In this document: in pieces, positions 17,103-25,599 of the stretch
Numbering within the stretch: the first letter of the stretch is position 1
Layout of the letters: every line of letters begins with the position of its first letter
Assembly (NCBI RefSeq): GCF_036625275.1
Contig: NZ_JAZKUD010000011.1
Span: 5,143 to 69,142 of the forward strand
Direction of reading: 5' to 3'
Source of the DNA: Accumulibacter sp036625275
GTDB taxonomy: Bacteria; Pseudomonadota; Gammaproteobacteria; Burkholderiales; Rhodocyclaceae
Length of the DNA stretch: 64,000 bases
Translations under genes and position numbers: made by a program
Notes under the pieces: model-generated
Databases searched by the model: none
The model's input: the letters and a program-made list of their open reading frames with translations, nothing else
Told to the model about the DNA's origin: nothing

Positions 17103-18036
17103 AATCGCGTAGCCGCTCCGCCGTCGGGAGTGCGGATAACACGCCCCGATGCGCGGCCATGAAAGCGCCACAGGCATTGGCCTGGTCGAGTGCGTCGGGG
17201 AGGGGGATGCCGGTTCCCAGACCGTGCAACAGGCCGGCGGCAAAGGAGTCGCCGGCACCGATGCTGTCGAGAGCGGTGACGGGATAAGCCGGAGCGGCAA
17301 CGCAATTCCCTGCGCGCGGGAAGGCGAGGGCGCCACGTGAGCCCAGGGTCAACACCAGAAGTTCGCCTGACCATGTTCGAAAGAAATCGGCCACGTGTCC
17401 GCGCACTTGCGCGAGGCAGCCCATCAGGGTGTCCTGATCCAGATCTCCGCAGCCGATGAGCCCCTGCGCTTCCACTTCGTTGACGATGAGGATATCGCAC
17501 AATGCCAGGAGCTGCGGCGCTGTGGGCTGCCAAGGTGAAGGGTTGAGCACCGTGCGCACGCCATCCCTGCGTGCGCGGCGGAAGCATTCCCAAAGTGCGC
17601 CCAGCGATGTCTCGAACTGGCCATAGACCAGATCGGCGGCGGCGATGGCGGCTTGCGAAAGGATCGCGTGACTGGCTTCGAGACGATCGTTTGCGCCGGG
17701 ATAGACGGCAATCAGGTTCTCGCCATTGGCGCCGATCAGTCCGGCGCCATGCCCGGACGGGGTGTCGAAGTCGAACACCAGTTCGGTGGAGATACCTTCC
17801 GCGGCAAACAGATCGCGCAAACACCGGCCGCCGGAATCGCGCCCAACGCCAACCAGCGCGCTGACCTCGGCGCCCAGACGGCGCGTGCCCACCGCTACGT
17901 TGAGTCCCTTGCCACCCGGTTCCACCAGAAAGCCGTCGGCGCGCAGGGTTTCGGCCGCGCACGGCAGGCGCGCAACCAGCCAGCAGTAGGCCATGACCAG
18001 ATTGGCGCAGACAAAGACATTGACACTCTTATCCAA
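17056..18036 (-). CDS. PfkB-family carbohydrate kinase (ribokinase-like)
   Basis: A 326-residue sugar or nucleoside kinase. Signature 1 is EPGGKGLNVAVGTRRLGAEV, signature 2 is ALDSIGAGDSFAAGLLHGLG with the catalytic Asp in GAGD and its anion hole. TVLNPSPWQP and ILIVNEVEAQGL are the usual central motifs. The substrate cannot be read; ribose or another furanose is likely. It is convergent with the GntR regulator and SemiSWEET remnant, which suggests a former sugar-uptake locus. Confidence 0.88.
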   Translation of the reverse strand: MDKSVNVFVCANLVMAYCWLVARLPCAAETLRADGFLVEPGGKGLNVAVGTRRLGAEVSALVGVGRDSGGRCLRDLFAAEGISTELVFDFDTPSGHGAGLIGANGENLIAVYPGANDRLEASHAILSQAAIAAADLVYGQFETSLGALWECFRRARRDGVRTVLNPSPWQPTAPQLLALCDILIVNEVEAQGLIGCGDLDQDTLMGCLAQVRGHVADFFRTWSGELLVLTLGSRGALAFPRAGNCVAAPAYPVTALDSIGAGDSFAAGLLHGLGTGIPLPDALDQANACGAFMAAHRGVLSALPTAERLRDFRRGLAAVQTATSLP

Positions 18037-18214
18037 GACGGTTCATGACAATGAGAAAGTCAGGGCAGCAGCACAGCCGCTATTCGATTCGGCTCAAGGT
18101 ATTCTGCCAACTAAGCCAGGGCCATCGTATTCGCCTCCTGCAGGGAAGGTCAAGAGTCTGGAGCCAGTGCTCCGGCGAAATGTGCTTCATTTTTGATCAG
18201 ATGCACGAATCCGG

Positions 18215-18234
18215 ATTCCGGCGTACGCCGGAAT
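18215..18234. repeat. Perfect 20-bp palindrome
   Basis: ATTCCGGCGTACGCCGGAAT, a self-complementary element of the kind often scattered in proteobacterial genomes, lying between the divergent kinase and phoX genes. Confidence 0.85.
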
Positions 18235-18340
18235 GACTGGGGACTGTCAGAACAAATTTGCTCTGAGCCCGCTACCGCCTGCCGGTTGGCCCGCCGGCCT
18301 CGTTTGCCTGATAATCGCTCCCTTCGCTCTCTTTGCAGCA

Positions 18341-20275
18341 ATGCCGCCCATGGATGACGATCCGGTCAGCAACGACAGCCCGAACCCGCTTTTTGAGCAG
18401 CTTCTCGCAGCGCTTGGGCCACACGCCCCAATGCGCCGCCGCCTGCTGCAACTGGGTCTCGGTAGTGTCGTACTGCCATTTCTCGGTTTGCCCGCGCGGG
18501 CGACTGCGGGCCGATCAGAGATCGGTTTCAAAGCGATCGCCGCGTCTGCAGAGGATCTGGTACGGGTTCCCGAAGCCTATATGCTGCAGGTGCTCTATGC
18601 TTGGGGGGACCCGGTTTCGAATGGCCCGGCTTTTCGATCCGATGCCGGTAACAGCGCCGAAGAGCAGGCCGAGCAGGCGGGAATGCATCACGACGGGATG
18701 CATTTCTTTCCTTTCGTCAGCCACGGCAAACCCTCGTCGACGCACGGCCTGCTGTGCGTGAACCACGAATACACCGACGAAAACCTGCTTCACCCGGAGG
18801 GTGGCGCCAACTGGAGCCAGGCCAAAACGCTCAAGTCGCAGAATGCGCATGGCGTTTCGGTGATCGAGATCGAATTTATGAGCCGCGGCAAGGGCCTGCG
18901 CTGGCAGCTCGTCCGGCCTTCCGCCTACGCCCGCAGGATCACGGCGCGCACACCGATGCGCATCGACGGCCCGGCCGCCGGCACCGCCGCCATGCGCACC
19001 CGCGACGACACGGATGGTCAACGCGTCGCCGGCACCCTCGCCAATTGCGCAATGGGCGTGACGCCCTGGGGCACCTACCTGACCTGCGAGGAGCATTTCA
19101 ACGCGTACTTCAACGGACTCGACCAGCCGACACCGGCGCAGAAACGTTACGGTATCCGTGCCCGGAGTGCCGGCTACCGCTGGCACGAGCATGACCGCCG
19201 TTTCGATGTGGCGAGCGAGCCCAACGAAGCCAATCGCTTCGGCTGGGTAGTCGAAATCGATCCCTGGAATCCGGGCAGCGAACCGGTCAAGCACACTGCA
19301 CTCGGCCGCTTCAAACATGAAGGAGCGATGCTGACGCTGGCCAGCGATGGTCGGGTGGTGGTGTACATGGGCGACGACGAGGCTTTCGAGTATCTCTACA
19401 AGTACGTCTCACGCGATCGTTTCGACGCCGGCAAGCCAGGCAGCGGTGCTGCGTTGCTCACGGTCGGGACGCTGTACGTTGCCCGTTTTGCGGCCGATGG
19501 ACGCGGCCAGTGGATTGCCCTGCAGCATGGGCAGAACGGTCTCGACGCAGCGCATGGTTTTGCCGACCAGGCCGACGTCCTGATCCATACCCGTCAGGCT
19601 GCCGACCAGGTCGGTGCGACCAAGATGGACCGCCCGGAGTGGATTGCCGTCCATCCACGAACCGGTGAAGCCTACTGTAGCCTGACCAACAACCGCCAGC
19701 GGAGCACAGCCGACCCCGCCAATCCACGCACCGACAACACTTTCGGCCATATCATCCGCTGGCGCGAGGGGGGCAGGCAGGGTGCCGCGGCAGCGACCGA
19801 CCGTTTCGCCTGGGACATCTTCGTTCTCTGCGGCGACCCGCAGCATCCCGACCCCGACAAACGCGGCAACATTCGCGGTGACGCCTTTGCCAGTCCGGAC
19901 GGGTTATGGTTCGACCCCGACGGTCGCCTGTGGATTGCCACCGATGTCTCCGGCAGCGCGCTCAGCCGTGGCGACCATGAGCGATTCGGCAACAATCAGC
20001 TATTGGTCGCCGACGTTGCCAGTGGCGAAATCCGGCGCTTTCTCACCGGGCCAAGAGGCTGCGAGATCACTGGACTCACCGCCAGTCCTGACGGTTGCAA
20101 TCTGTTCATCAACGTTCAGCATCCCGGTGAGGTCGTCGGCGGCCGTTTCGATCCAGCCAGGCCGCGAACCGGATCAGTCTGGCCGGCCAGTCAGTTCCCT
20201 GAATTGACCGGTGGTCGACCACGCTCGGCAACCCTGGTCATCCGCCGCCAGGATGGCGGCATCGTGGGGCGCTGA
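18341..20275 (+). CDS. phoX: PhoX-type alkaline phosphatase (DUF839)
   Basis: A 644-residue phosphatase of the PhoX family, exported by Tat and dependent on Ca and Fe in characterised members. A twin-arginine-like signal, MRRRLLQLGLGSVVLPFLGL, then processing near ARATA. Family blocks seen are HDGMHFFPF, GLLCVNHEYTDENLLHP, GVSVIEIE, ANCAMGVTPWGTYLTCEEHF, RFKHEGAMLT, VVYMGDDEAFEYLYKYVS, MDRPEWIAVHPRTGEAYCSLTNN and FASPDGLWFDPDGRLWIATD. The open frame extends to 18233, but the ATG at 18341 or 18350 gives the expected length. It fits the phosphate theme of pstS, though I saw no Pho box here. Confidence 0.92.
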   Translation: MPPMDDDPVSNDSPNPLFEQLLAALGPHAPMRRRLLQLGLGSVVLPFLGLPARATAGRSEIGFKAIAASAEDLVRVPEAYMLQVLYAWGDPVSNGPAFRSDAGNSAEEQAEQAGMHHDGMHFFPFVSHGKPSSTHGLLCVNHEYTDENLLHPEGGANWSQAKTLKSQNAHGVSVIEIEFMSRGKGLRWQLVRPSAYARRITARTPMRIDGPAAGTAAMRTRDDTDGQRVAGTLANCAMGVTPWGTYLTCEEHFNAYFNGLDQPTPAQKRYGIRARSAGYRWHEHDRRFDVASEPNEANRFGWVVEIDPWNPGSEPVKHTALGRFKHEGAMLTLASDGRVVVYMGDDEAFEYLYKYVSRDRFDAGKPGSGAALLTVGTLYVARFAADGRGQWIALQHGQNGLDAAHGFADQADVLIHTRQAADQVGATKMDRPEWIAVHPRTGEAYCSLTNNRQRSTADPANPRTDNTFGHIIRWREGGRQGAAAATDRFAWDIFVLCGDPQHPDPDKRGNIRGDAFASPDGLWFDPDGRLWIATDVSGSALSRGDHERFGNNQLLVADVASGEIRRFLTGPRGCEITGLTASPDGCNLFINVQHPGEVVGGRFDPARPRTGSVWPASQFPELTGGRPRSATLVIRRQDGGIVGR

Positions 20276-20282
20276 GGAGCAT

Positions 20283-20483
20283 TCAAACCGGCGGTGGCGG
20301 TGGGGTCGCGTCGTCGGGAGCCACCTGTTGCTGGCACGCCTGCCGGAGGAAAGACAGTTGCTTCTGGTAGTTTCGGCAGCCGACACAGATCAGCTTGTGC
20401 AGCCGCAGGGCAAAGCGATGGCCGCCAGCGAGATCATGGTCCATTTCTTCCGACATCAGCCGGATGGCTTCCTTGCAGTTCAT
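20283..20483 (-). CDS. Zinc-finger anti-sigma-like protein
   Basis: A 66-residue protein with the zf-HC2-like arrangement MNCKEAIRLMSEEMDHDL and LHKLICVGCRNYQKQL (Cys...His-x3-Cys-x2-Cys). Such short proteins are found beside ECF sigma factors and bind them. Its ATG overlaps the TGA of the sigma gene by 4 bases, and the stop is 7 bases from the convergent phoX end. It has no membrane segment, so it would be a soluble zinc-binding anti-sigma factor. Confidence 0.82.
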   Translation of the reverse strand: MNCKEAIRLMSEEMDHDLAGGHRFALRLHKLICVGCRNYQKQLSFLRQACQQQVAPDDATPPPPPV

Positions 20484-21142
20484 TCTCGGACCAGTGGGTT
20501 GATGGCCCCGGCCATGAACCATTTCTGATCGAGGCACAGGCGCAGACCCATGCGTGCCCGGTGCAGAACCACCCAGCAGTGGTTGCTGCTCATCGACAGT
20601 TCCTCACAGATTTCGTCGGTTTCCAGACCAAGCATCTCGCGCATCATGAAAACGCGCGCTGTCGCCGCCGGCAGGCGATTCAGGCAGGTATCGAAGACGG
20701 CCCAGAAGCGCTGGTTCTCAAAACTCTTTTCCGGGTCTCCCCAGTCCGCAGGGCGGGCGTCGCGTTGCCAGTGGCCGTTGGCGGAGAAAAGCGGGTCGAA
20801 ATCGCTTTCGTCGATCTCGTCTTCGGGGTCCTGGTAGCTCGGTTCGCGAACCCGTCGCCGGATGATGTCGACGATCTTGTTCCTGAGAATCGAAAAGACC
20901 CAGGTCTTGAACTTGGCCCGCTCGTCAAAACGGTCGGCCCCCTGCAGCGCGGCAAGCATCGCCTCCTGCACGGCATCTTCGGCACTGGCCTGATCACGCA
21001 ACTGCAGGATCGCGAAACGCAGCATCTCGCGCCGAAAACCGGCCATTTCAGCGGCGATGGTTTCCGCCGCCGGCGGTAGCTTCCGGCGCATGGCTCCGGG
21101 TAATGGCGTTGGCTCGATGTCGCCGCCGGTATTTGCGATCAT
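20480..21142 (-). CDS. ECF-subfamily RNA polymerase sigma factor
   Basis: A 220-residue sigma-70 family protein. Region 2 is LRFAILQLRDQASAEDAVQEAM and FKTWVFSILRNKIVDIIRRR. Region 4 is RLPAATARVFMMREMLGLETDEICEELSMSSNHCWVVLHRARMGL, including the helix-turn-helix. The linker (about residues 100-145) is longer than usual and acidic. It is coupled to the zinc-finger gene by a 4-base overlap, making a two-gene regulatory unit. Its target regulon is not visible here. Confidence 0.9.
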   Translation of the reverse strand: MIANTGGDIEPTPLPGAMRRKLPPAAETIAAEMAGFRREMLRFAILQLRDQASAEDAVQEAMLAALQGADRFDERAKFKTWVFSILRNKIVDIIRRRVREPSYQDPEDEIDESDFDPLFSANGHWQRDARPADWGDPEKSFENQRFWAVFDTCLNRLPAATARVFMMREMLGLETDEICEELSMSSNHCWVVLHRARMGLRLCLDQKWFMAGAINPLVRE

Positions 21143-21361
21143 GCGGCGGTACCGTCAGCAAGGACGCGCAACGAATCTGGCAAGGATCATGTTTCTCCAA
21201 AATGAGGGGCCGCTGGACTCGCCGCCAGGGATGGCAAAGTCAGAGTGATTGCCGCTTCGGGCCATGCCGCGGCAGTGTATACGCAAGCGGGCGTGCAGCA
21301 TAGCCCGAGCATCCGCGCATTTGACCGAATGGGCACCGTCAGCCTGGCAGCCTGTCGGACT

Positions 21362-21988
21362 TTACCCATACCCCGGCAGGTCGGCCAGGACGAGGCCCGC
21401 GGCAAGTCCGGCCATCACCACCGCGATGCCGCTGTCGAGCATCCGCCAGGCGACCGGCCGGGCGAACAGCGGCACCAGCCGGCGGGCGCCCCAGGCGAGC
21501 GAGACGAACCAGACGGCACTGGCGGTGCAGGCGCCGAGGCCGAAGATCCAGCGCCCCTCCTCGCCGTGCTGGTTGGCCATGCTGCCGAGCAGAATCACGG
21601 TGTCCAGATAGACGTGCGGGTTGAGGAAGGTCAGCCCGAGGCAGGTCAATACTGCCGTCGCGGCCGGCATCGTCCGCTTGTCCGCCGCAGCGACTTCCAG
21701 GCGCTGGCCCTGCCAGGCACGGCGCAGGGCCTGCCAGGCGCAGCAAGCGAGGAAAGCGGCGCCGCCATGGCGCACCACGTCGAGCAGGGATGGCTGCGCC
21801 TGGATCAGTTGCCCGAGGCCGGCAATGCCGACGCCGATCAGGAGCGCGTCGGAGAACGCGCAGATCAGCGTCACCAGGACCAGATGTTCGCCGCGCAGAC
21901 CTTGCCGCAGAACGAAGGCGTTCTGCGCGCCGATGGCGACTATGAGGCCCATGCAGGCCAGGAATCCGGCGAGGAATGAAGGGTTCAT
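21362..21988 (-). CDS. argO: Arginine/lysine exporter ArgO (LysE family)
   Basis: A 208-residue membrane exporter with about six helices. Conserved LysE features are GLIVAIGAQNAFVLRQGLRG near the N-terminus, CAFSDALLIGVGIAGLG, and CLGLTFLNPHVYLDTVILLGS. The divergent neighbour is an ArgP-type LysR regulator, the known activator of argO in enterobacteria. That supports export of arginine or lysine as the function. Confidence 0.93.
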   Translation of the reverse strand: MNPSFLAGFLACMGLIVAIGAQNAFVLRQGLRGEHLVLVTLICAFSDALLIGVGIAGLGQLIQAQPSLLDVVRHGGAAFLACCAWQALRRAWQGQRLEVAAADKRTMPAATAVLTCLGLTFLNPHVYLDTVILLGSMANQHGEEGRWIFGLGACTASAVWFVSLAWGARRLVPLFARPVAWRMLDSGIAVVMAGLAAGLVLADLPGYG

Positions 21989-22077
21989 GCGGGTGCTCTC
22001 CGATCGTTCGGAGCACAGCGTAGCGAGCGGAGAGTGAAAAGAAAAACTAAACTATTTAAACTGCCATCAGTTTTGCT

Positions 22078-22150
22078 AACGGTCATGATTTTTCCAGCCC
22101 CCCGCCCCGATCATGAAAGTCGTGAGTCGCTGACGCGACTTTCACATTAA
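22078..22150. repeat. Dispersed intergenic repeat, short copy C
   Basis: A 73-bp minimal form: AACGGTCATGATTTTTCCAG then GATCATGAAAGTCGTGAGTCGC and GCGACTTTCACATTAA. All internal modules are missing. It fills almost the whole spacer between divergent argO and argP, so it may interfere with or contribute to their control. Confidence 0.85.
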
Positions 22151-22154
22151 AGCC

Positions 22155-23075
22155 ATGAAAATGGACAATGCCCAGCTCGCCGCTTTCGCGGCGATCATCC
22201 GCGAAGGTTCCTTCGACGCCGCCGCGCGCCGCCTGCATGTCACGCCATCGGCGATCAGCCAGCGCATCCGGCAACTCGAGGAACGGCTCGGCCAGGTCCT
22301 CGTCCAGCGCAGCAGTCCATGCCAGGCCACGGCGGCCGGCCGGCTTCTGGTGCGCTACACCGAGGAGGTGGCGCTACTCGAAACCGAGATGCTCGGCGCC
22401 CTTGGCGGCAGCGAGGCCGCGCCTGCCGGCGAGCGGCCGGTGGTGCGCCTGCCGGTGGCGGTCAACGCCGACTCGCTCGAGACCTGGTTCATGGCCGTCA
22501 TCGCCGCGTTGTCGGCCGACACGGACCTGCTCTTCGACCTGCGCGTCGAGGACCAGGACCATTCGGCCACCTTGTTGCGCGACGGGACGGTGATGGCGGC
22601 GGTCAGCGCCAGCGCTGCGCCGGTCCAGGGTTGCCGCGTCGAACCTCTCGGCGTGATGCGCTACCTCGCGGTGGCAGCGCCGGATTTCGCCGCCCGTCAT
22701 TTCGCACACGGAGTCAACTCGCGCAGCCTGGCGCGGGCGCCGATGCTGCGCTTCAACCCCAAGGATGCGCTGCAAGACCAGTTCATCGCGCTGCAAACCA
22801 CCGAGCCGGTAGCGCCGCCGACGCACTTCGTGCCTTCGGTGCACGGTTTCCTCGGCCTGACGGGCGCTGGACTCGGCTGGGGCATGGTGCCCGAGGTCAT
22901 GGCACGGCCCGCGATCGCCGCCGGCCAACTGGTCGAACTGGTTCGCGACAAACCCCTCGACGTGCCGCTGTACTGGCACCGCTGGCGGCTCGAATCGCAG
23001 GCGCTGGCGGCCCTGAGTGCGGCGGTCGGCCGCGGCGCGAAAGCCAGCCTGCGACCCATGCCTGCCGGTCGCTGA
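22155..23075 (+). CDS. argP: LysR-family regulator ArgP (IciA)
   Basis: A 306-residue LysR-type activator. The N-terminal helix-turn-helix is AFAAIIREGSFDAAARRLHV followed by TPSAISQRIRQLEERLGQVL. The C-terminal effector domain includes LPVAVNADSLETWF, typical of ArgP. In characterised bacteria ArgP switches argO in response to arginine and lysine; the adjacent divergent argO fits this. Start may be 22155 or the ATG at 22161. The stop-start gap to the TIR gene is about 100 bases. Confidence 0.92.
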   Translation: MKMDNAQLAAFAAIIREGSFDAAARRLHVTPSAISQRIRQLEERLGQVLVQRSSPCQATAAGRLLVRYTEEVALLETEMLGALGGSEAAPAGERPVVRLPVAVNADSLETWFMAVIAALSADTDLLFDLRVEDQDHSATLLRDGTVMAAVSASAAPVQGCRVEPLGVMRYLAVAAPDFAARHFAHGVNSRSLARAPMLRFNPKDALQDQFIALQTTEPVAPPTHFVPSVHGFLGLTGAGLGWGMVPEVMARPAIAAGQLVELVRDKPLDVPLYWHRWRLESQALAALSAAVGRGAKASLRPMPAGR

Positions 23076-23176
23076 GCGCTGGTGAAGGAATCGTCGCGAG
23101 CAGGAACACGCGACTGGTCGGGTTGACGCGGTTATCATGAACGGATGGGTCCACAAACCTGCGGGGGAGGGTGGCA

Positions 23177-24619
23177 ATGGTCAGCGTTTACGTTTCGTAT
23201 GCGTGGAAGGACGAGGAGCAGCACCGGCTTGTCGACCGACTCGGCGCGGTGTGTCGGGCGCGCGGGATCGATCTGGTGCGCGACATTGCCCATGTCGGTT
23301 ACGGCAGATCGATCCGCGAGTTCATGGATCGGCTGGCTGCCGCAGAGCATGTCGTGGTGGTGCTCAGCGACCGCTATCTGCGCTCCCGGTACTGCCTGTA
23401 CGAGTTACGGGAAATCTGGCGCAATGGCCATTTCCGGGCGCGAGTGAGCCCGATCGTCCTGCGTGGCACGTCGCTTGAGCCGGAAGACTGGGCCGACTAC
23501 CTCGAGCACTGGGAGTGCAAGAAGAAAAGGCTCGGGGATAGGCTCAACAAGCTCGACCGCGAGTACACCCGCCCGCTCAACCAGGCCGTAGACGACTATG
23601 CGGAGTTTCGGCGTTTGATCGCCGAGTCGCTGGCGACTGTCTGCGACATGAACGCCCTTGACCCCGATGTGCATCTCAACACCGATTTCGCCGCCCTGAT
23701 CGCGAGGATCCTGGCGGGCAAGTCAGGCGGCACGAGGCAGCAAGCACACGCATCGCGGCAGAAGGACGAGGAGTTCGTCGCCAGGGTCGAAGTGGAGATA
23801 CGCGAGATCCTCGATGCGCTGCCCTCGTTTGCCAAGGTCCTTCACGAGCAGGCGCGGAAGCAAGGGCTGCTGAACACATCGACTGACCTCGCCAGGTCTC
23901 TTGCTACGGCCAGGCCGGAAGTCGCACTCAGCGACGTACTGCGGCCGGCAACCGAGAAGGCCCTGCCGCGCGGATCGCCACAAACCATCCGCGACTCCGA
24001 TGTCTGGGAAAACGCCAAGACGCTGCTGGCGTGGCTCAGCGTTCTGGCCGTCCGTCCCGAGTGGGTGCAGAAGCAGGAGCAACTCGACAGCGACGGAGAA
24101 GCCACTTTCGAGATCCTGGTCAGAACCGAGTGCGGTGTCGAGATCCTCAGCTCGCGCTACCGGCAGATACGCCCACGCTTCGGTCCGGTCAGGGGCTTCG
24201 ACATCGTCGGTGAGGAACGCCTCGATCTCCCGGTAGTCGAGTCCGGCTGGGATGACGAGTACGCGGTCAGGCAAATCGGCCTCGATATTGCCGCGCAGCT
24301 TTTCCCCGAGCTGAAATGCGGAGCCAATCCGACCGCAAAGCCAAGCGACGACGAGATCCTCGACAACCTCAGGGAAACGCTCGGCGAACGTGCCAAGCAC
24401 AAGTCGCACCATCACTATCTCCTGATCACGACCGACGACCACTCGCCCTTGCAGCGGCGCGACTTCCACGAAAAGCTCATCGGTGAGTTTCCCTTGACGG
24501 TGATCTACATGCGCCCCCCAGGACCGGAAACCCCGTTCCTGGTCGACAAGGAAAGCCGCCTGCTCACCATCATCCGCGAATTCCTGACCCTCCCCGACCT
24601 GCTGGCGAAAAGACGATGA
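23177..24619 (+). CDS. TIR-domain protein with C-terminal effector-associated region
   Basis: A 480-residue protein opening the DGR cassette. Residues 1-140 form a TIR domain: VSVYVSYAWKDEEQHRLV, VRDIAHVGYGRSIREFMDRL, VVVVLSDRYLRSRYCLYELR. Glu76 in the CLYEL motif is where catalytic TIR NADases carry their glutamate, so NAD cleavage is possible. Residues 200-300 are helical. The C-terminus (VWENAKTLLAWLSVLAV, then HHHYLLITTDDHSPLQRR, DFHEKLIGEFPLTVIYMRPP) is not a fold I can name. ATG at 23177 has GGGAGG 6 bases upstream. The stop overlaps the ATPase start by 4 bases. TIR plus MoxR-type ATPase is a known conflict-system arrangement. Confidence 0.88.
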   Translation: MVSVYVSYAWKDEEQHRLVDRLGAVCRARGIDLVRDIAHVGYGRSIREFMDRLAAAEHVVVVLSDRYLRSRYCLYELREIWRNGHFRARVSPIVLRGTSLEPEDWADYLEHWECKKKRLGDRLNKLDREYTRPLNQAVDDYAEFRRLIAESLATVCDMNALDPDVHLNTDFAALIARILAGKSGGTRQQAHASRQKDEEFVARVEVEIREILDALPSFAKVLHEQARKQGLLNTSTDLARSLATARPEVALSDVLRPATEKALPRGSPQTIRDSDVWENAKTLLAWLSVLAVRPEWVQKQEQLDSDGEATFEILVRTECGVEILSSRYRQIRPRFGPVRGFDIVGEERLDLPVVESGWDDEYAVRQIGLDIAAQLFPELKCGANPTAKPSDDEILDNLRETLGERAKHKSHHHYLLITTDDHSPLQRRDFHEKLIGEFPLTVIYMRPPGPETPFLVDKESRLLTIIREFLTLPDLLAKRR

Positions 24620-25599
24620 ACCTCCCTCTCCCGAAGATCCCCGAAATCCCGCTCTCCGACCTCCCCCTGCCGCAACGCGGCTCGTGGCCGGCGTCGGTGC
24701 ATCGTTTCGACGAAGAATCGGCGTGGGCCGTTCGCTCGGCGCTCGCCGCGCAGCGGCCGCTGCTGGTGCGCGGCGAGCCGGGGTCGGGCAAGAGCCAGTT
24801 GGCGCGCGCCGCGGCCGAGGCGCTTGGCCGCCTGTTCGTTGCCGAAGTCGTGCATGCGCGCAGCGAGAGCCAGGACCTGCAGTGGCGCTTCGACGCGCTC
24901 GGCCGGCTCGGCGACGCGCAGGCGATGGGCGCGCACCATTGTGGCGCCGACGAGGTCCGGCAGCGCCTCGACCCGCGCAACTACCTGAGCCCCGGCGCGC
25001 TGTGGTGGGTCCTCGACTGGCGGTCGGCGCTGCAGCAGCAGCAACAGAGCGGCGGGCGCGGCGCGCGGCCGCAGCCGCCGGCCGGCTGGTTGCCGGAGAA
25101 GGGCAGCGTGCTGCTGATCGACGAGATCGACAAGGCCGAAGCCGACCTGCCCAACGGCCTGCTCGAAACGCTCGGCAACGGTGGCTTCAGCGTTCCCTGG
25201 CTCGACGCCGCCGTCTGCGCGCCACCGACGATGCCGACGCCACTGGTCGTGATCACCACCAACGAGGAGCGCGAACTGCCGGCGGCGTTCATCCGTCGCT
25301 GCCTGGTGCTCAACCTGCAGTGGCCGAGCAACGAGGACGCTTTCAGCGCCCGGCTGATCGAACGCGGCCGGTTGCATTTCCACGCACGCTGCCACGCCGA
25401 CGTCTATCGCGAAGCCGCGCGCCAGCTCTGGCAGGACCGCCAGGCGGCGGCCAGCCAGGGGCTGCAGGGGCCGGGTCAGGCCGAATACCTCGACCTGCTG
25501 CGCGTCGTCGTCCGCCTCGCACCGGTCATCGACGAGCAGTTGGCGCTGCTCGCCAGGGTCGGCGAGTTCGCGCTCAGGAAGCACCCGCCGGCCGGCTGA
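24616..25599 (+). CDS. MoxR-like AAA+ ATPase
   Basis: A 327-residue AAA+ ATPase. Walker A GEPGSGKS lies at residues 53-60, Walker B SVLLIDEIDKAEADLPNGLL around 164-183, sensor 1 PLVVITTNEER, and an arginine-finger candidate in AAFIRRCLVLNL. This is the MoxR/RavA-like arrangement that usually remodels a partner containing a von Willebrand-like domain. Here the next gene, overlapping by one base (TGATG), may be that partner. An inserted Gln-rich loop (LQQQQQSGGRG) precedes Walker B. Confidence 0.9.
   Translation: MNLPLPKIPEIPLSDLPLPQRGSWPASVHRFDEESAWAVRSALAAQRPLLVRGEPGSGKSQLARAAAEALGRLFVAEVVHARSESQDLQWRFDALGRLGDAQAMGAHHCGADEVRQRLDPRNYLSPGALWWVLDWRSALQQQQQSGGRGARPQPPAGWLPEKGSVLLIDEIDKAEADLPNGLLETLGNGGFSVPWLDAAVCAPPTMPTPLVVITTNEERELPAAFIRRCLVLNLQWPSNEDAFSARLIERGRLHFHARCHADVYREAARQLWQDRQAAASQGLQGPGQAEYLDLLRVVVRLAPVIDEQLALLARVGEFALRKHPPAG

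Noticed and set aside
18180..18340. Pho box upstream of phoX
   Set aside because: Only one CTGTCAG-like unit near 18244 was seen, without the 11-bp repeat pattern present at pstS.
24684..25598. In-frame 5' extension of the target 1 gene through the ATPase gene
   Set aside because: Its translation is Ala/Arg/Gly-rich shadow sequence and it overlaps a clear AAA+ ATPase in another frame; the ATG at 25599 gives a sensible protein.
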